A DNA stretch of 64,000 bases, from the NCBI RefSeq assembly GCF_004136555.1, contig NZ_NOIT01000012.1, positions 62,001 through 126,000 on the forward strand, given 5' to 3'. Below the pieces are notes generated by a model, which was not told where the DNA came from, made no database searches, and saw only the letters and a program-made list of their open reading frames with translations. The DNA comes from Kocuria carniphila. GTDB lineage: Bacteria > Actinomycetota > Actinomycetes > Actinomycetales > Micrococcaceae. Shown here piece after piece: positions 61,392 through 64,000 of the stretch; within the stretch, counting starts at the first letter, position 1; the number at the start of each line of letters is the position of its first letter. The position numbers and the translations under genes are program-made.

Positions 61392-63140
61392 TCAGGTGTG
61401 GGCCGGCCCGCTGTGGGCCCTGCTCGTTTTGGGGTGTGCGGCAGCGTCAGCGGGCGGGGGCGCGGTGCCCCACTGCTGGGTGAACAGCTCGCCCAGCCGC
61501 TGCGCCTCGGCCGCCAGCCGGGGGTCCTCCCCGCGAGCCAGCAGACCGTACTCCAGGATTGTGGTTGGGGCCCCGTCCTTGTCGACGCCTTTCGAGGCCC
61601 TCACCCAGAGGCGGCGGCGGGCGATGAACATCGACATCAACAGGCCCGTGAAGGCCAGCACGAAGGACACGAAGGCGCCCGTCCGTCCCGGGTCGTAGAC
61701 GATATCCAGGCCCACGTAGCGCTTCACATCGAGGAACTCGATGCTGCCCTTGCCCTGGGGCAGCTCGTAGACCGGGCCCGCGGCATCCAGGGTGATCGGC
61801 CCATCGGGGGTGAGCATGCCGTTGAGCTCGGTGAGCCCTTCGACGTCAAGCGCGTACACGTTCTGGGGGACTCCGGAGTCCAGTCCGAGGTCCCCGGAGT
61901 AGGAGGACAGGATCAGCTTCGGGTTGGCCAGTCCCGGATCCGCCGACCGCGGGAGCCCATCGGCCCCGGTGACGGCGGTGGGCAGCAGCAGGCCGGTGAA
62001 GCCTAGCTGGTCCGGGGCAGCGTCGGGGACCTTGAGCACGAGTGAAGAGGTGTAGACCCCGTCGGAAGGAATGCCCACCACCGGCCCCTCGAAGGCGACG
62101 TCGCCGTTGCCGTCGGTCACCCGGATCAGGGGGGCGTAGCCGTTGCCGATCAGGAACGACTTCACCCCGTCGACGTTGACCGGGGCGTTGACCTTCAGGG
62201 TCTCCTGCCGCGGCTGTCCTCCGGGTTGCTGGACGGTGACCTCGGCGGTGAAGTCCACCGGAGTCCCATACTGACTGGGAACGGCGGTGTCGCGGTAAAA
62301 CTCGACCTCGAAGTTCTCCAGGGTGAGGGAGAACGGCTCCAGCTGGTCGGGGTCGTAGTTGGTGCCCGGGATGAACGCGTCGTAGTTGATCAACGAGTTG
62401 GCGAACGAATCGCCCTCCACGAGGATCTTCTGGCCCTTGAAGCCGAACAGGGACCCCACGGCCACGGAGACCAGCACGCCCAGCAGCGCCAGGTGGAAGA
62501 CGACGTTGCCGACCTCCTTCCACATTCCCCGCTCGGCGGCCACCGACGGTGCCGGTCCTCCTGTGTCGCGCACGGCCACCCGGTAGCCGCGCTTGCCCAG
62601 CAGGCGGGCGGCCTGGGCCACGACCTCGTCCGGGGCCGGGGCGTCCGCGGGCCCACCGAGGACCAGGCGGCGGTGCTCGGGCAGCCGTTCCAGCCGTTTA
62701 GGGGTGCGCGGGGGCTGCGCCCGCCAGGCCCGCCAGTGCTTGCCCGCCCGGGGCAGTACGCACCCCACCAAGGAGACGAACAGCAGGATGTAGATCGCGG
62801 AGAACCACACGGAGGAGAACACGTCGAAGAACTGCAGCCGGTCCAGCCACGGGCCCAGGGTCGGGTTGGCATCGATGTAGTCGGCCACCGCACCCGTGTC
62901 CTGGATCCGCTGCGGGAAGGTCGAGCCGGGCACCGCCGCCACCGCCAGCAACAGCAGCAGGAACAGGGCGGTGTTCATCTTCGTCAGCTGCGCCCACGCC
63001 CACCGGGCCATCCCGACCGGCCCCAGCGCCGGCAGCTCGACATCCCCGGGGTTCTTGCCGGGTCCGGTGGGCGATGAGCCTCGGGGGCCCCTGCCGGGGG
63101 TGTCCTCAGGGGTGCTCTGCCTGCTGCTAGTGGTGCTCAT
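61392..63140 (-). CDS. resB: ResB cytochrome c biogenesis protein
   Basis: 582 residues: Pro/Gly-rich cytoplasmic N-terminus, three transmembrane helices in the first half (ALFLLLLLAVAAVPGS; FSAIYILLFVSLVGCVLP; NVVFHLALLGVLVSVAVGSL), a large extracytoplasmic domain (about 220-505) and a final helix (GAFVSFVLAFTGLLMSMFI). Standard actinobacterial ResB, the partner of CcsB in system II haem ligation. Follows the TlpA-like gene by 49 bp. Confidence 0.94.
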   Translation of the reverse strand: MSTTSSRQSTPEDTPGRGPRGSSPTGPGKNPGDVELPALGPVGMARWAWAQLTKMNTALFLLLLLAVAAVPGSTFPQRIQDTGAVADYIDANPTLGPWLDRLQFFDVFSSVWFSAIYILLFVSLVGCVLPRAGKHWRAWRAQPPRTPKRLERLPEHRRLVLGGPADAPAPDEVVAQAARLLGKRGYRVAVRDTGGPAPSVAAERGMWKEVGNVVFHLALLGVLVSVAVGSLFGFKGQKILVEGDSFANSLINYDAFIPGTNYDPDQLEPFSLTLENFEVEFYRDTAVPSQYGTPVDFTAEVTVQQPGGQPRQETLKVNAPVNVDGVKSFLIGNGYAPLIRVTDGNGDVAFEGPVVGIPSDGVYTSSLVLKVPDAAPDQLGFTGLLLPTAVTGADGLPRSADPGLANPKLILSSYSGDLGLDSGVPQNVYALDVEGLTELNGMLTPDGPITLDAAGPVYELPQGKGSIEFLDVKRYVGLDIVYDPGRTGAFVSFVLAFTGLLMSMFIARRRLWVRASKGVDKDGAPTTILEYGLLARGEDPRLAAEAQRLGELFTQQWGTAPPPADAAAHPKTSRAHSGPAHT

Positions 63141-63189
63141 GGTGACCTTTCAGCTCCCTGTGCGGGGACGGCGGAGGGGGTGCCGGAAG

Positions 63190-63819
63190 TCATGCTGTCT
63201 CGGCCACCGTGTCCTCGAGGAGGGTCTCGAGGATGGACCGGTCTGCGATCCCCAGGATGCGGGCTGCGACCCGGCCTTGGGCGTCGAGCACCAGCGTGGT
63301 GGGCACCGCCCGCGGGGGCACATAGGCGTTCAGGGCCATCACCACCTTCCCGTCCTTGTCTTCGAAGGAGGGGTACGGGATCCCGAAGGTCCGCTCGAAG
63401 GCCTCGGCCGTGGCCTGATCATCGCGCAGGTTTACCCCGTAGAAGGCGATCTGCCCCTCGAACTGCTGGGCGAGTTCGGCGAGGTCCGGGGCCTCCACCC
63501 GGCACGGAGGGCAGGCCGCGTACCAGAAGTTCAGCAGCGCGGGCTTCCCCCGCAAGTCCTCGGCCGAGAGCTCGGTCCCATCGAAAAGGGTGCCGCTGAA
63601 CTGCACCGGCTCCCCCCGCTGATCCGGGGCGTACTCCGAGACGGTGCCGTCCCCGGCGATGTAGCCCTTCTCGTCTCCCGTGTTGGCCTGTTGGGCCAGG
63701 GGATCTTCCTCCGCACCGCAGCCGGCCATGACCACCCCGAGGACTCCTGCACCGGCCAAGGAGAGCACACGGCGGCGGGACGGGTGGGTGGGCAGTGAAG
63801 AGTTCGAGGGCACGGGCAT
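63190..63819 (-). CDS. TlpA/ResA-like thiol-disulfide lipoprotein (CcsX-like)
   Basis: 209 residues: Arg-rich N-terminus with a lipoprotein signal (VLSLAGAGVLGVVMAGC, lipid Cys34), then a thioredoxin fold with CPPC (Cys103-Cys106 in NFWYAACPPCRVEAP) and cis-Pro loop AVPTTLVLD. It would reduce the haem-binding cysteines of apocytochrome c ahead of ResB/CcsB. First gene of the visible tlpA-resB-ccsB operon. The CcdA-type electron donor is not in the window and may lie to the right. Confidence 0.93.
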   Translation of the reverse strand: MPVPSNSSLPTHPSRRRVLSLAGAGVLGVVMAGCGAEEDPLAQQANTGDEKGYIAGDGTVSEYAPDQRGEPVQFSGTLFDGTELSAEDLRGKPALLNFWYAACPPCRVEAPDLAELAQQFEGQIAFYGVNLRDDQATAEAFERTFGIPYPSFEDKDGKVVMALNAYVPPRAVPTTLVLDAQGRVAARILGIADRSILETLLEDTVAETA

Positions 63820-63959
63820 TTCACCTCAGGGTCGAAACGGGCTCGGGGACGGGTAGGGGCTGACCCCGGAAACGATGAACCGGGAAGCCGATAGGCCTCT
63901 GAGCGCAACACGGCGGGCCTGTTGTCGAGGGCCTGGGGCGCACGCCGGCACACTCAGAG

Positions 63960-63981
63960 ATGATCGTTATACGTCGATCAT
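63960..63981. promoter_or_regulatory. 22-bp dyad upstream of the cytochrome c maturation operon
   Basis: ATGATCG and CGATCAT form perfect 7-base arms around TTATACGT. The region is AT-rich compared with its surroundings and lies 141 bp before the TlpA-like start, so it is a candidate operator/promoter. It could equally serve a rightward gene beyond the window. Confidence 0.5.
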
Positions 63982-64000
63982 AGCAACGGGAATCACCGTT

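Overview
The window is high-GC DNA (GTG starts are common, genes are tightly packed, and many starts overlap the previous stop by 4 bases) and reads as an accessory region, either a plasmid or a genomic island, of an actinobacterium. Protein character (WWD-type CcsB with ResB, DUF3105, CmtR-like ArsR, CYP152 P450, actinobacterial IS481/IS256/IS5 elements) points to Micrococcales of the Arthrobacter/Kocuria/Citricoccus kind. This placement is inference. No rRNA, tRNA, CRISPR array or replication gene was seen.

Layout. (1) 1-10837 is the right part of a Tn402/Tn5053-like transposon: end of tniA, tniB, tniQ, a res-like region, tniR, then cargo, closed by a 25-bp end (10813-10837) that looks like the Tn402/class 1 integron inverted repeat. 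The cargo is a divergent persulfide/sulfide module (TSUP exporter, two rhodanese proteins, two metallo-beta-lactamase/rhodanese proteins, DUF302, a CstR-type repressor with two operators) plus a SHOCT/multicopper oxidase pair. The end lies about 110 bp upstream of a second serine resolvase (10945-11538), as expected of a transposon family that targets res sites. (2) 11.5-17.5 kb holds a PIN-like protein, orphan membrane proteins, an intact IS5-family element with a -1 frameshift transposase and an intact IS481 element with a 6-bp target duplication. (3) 17.8-26.2 kb has a MacB/FtsX-type ABC exporter followed by about ten unrecognised small genes; part of this block lies between two 28-bp direct repeats. 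(4) 26.4-36 kb carries an AT3-SGNH acyltransferase, an IS256 element, a DUF418-type membrane protein, an OmpR/BaeS-type two-component system, a CtaG-like protein and IS/resolvase remnants. (5) 36-46.7 kb carries an M23-like protein with calcium-binding repeats, an M56 protease/BlaI repressor pair facing cydA-cydB-cydDC across a triple operator, and an aquaporin. (6) 47-64 kb carries a second DUF418 protein, two more CtaG proteins (one fused to CopD), DUF305, DUF3105, a CmtR-like sensor with a CDF exporter, a DsbA/VKOR disulfide system, a CYP152 peroxygenase with a cation exchanger, and the cytochrome c maturation genes ccsB, resB and a TlpA-like thioredoxin.

How it fits together. Most recognisable genes deal with reactive sulfur, thiol redox, metals (copper, cadmium/lead/zinc) and terminal respiration: bd oxidase under BlaI control, CtaG copper chaperones and cytochrome c biogenesis. 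The region looks like an assembled stress/respiration island built by repeated mobile-element activity.
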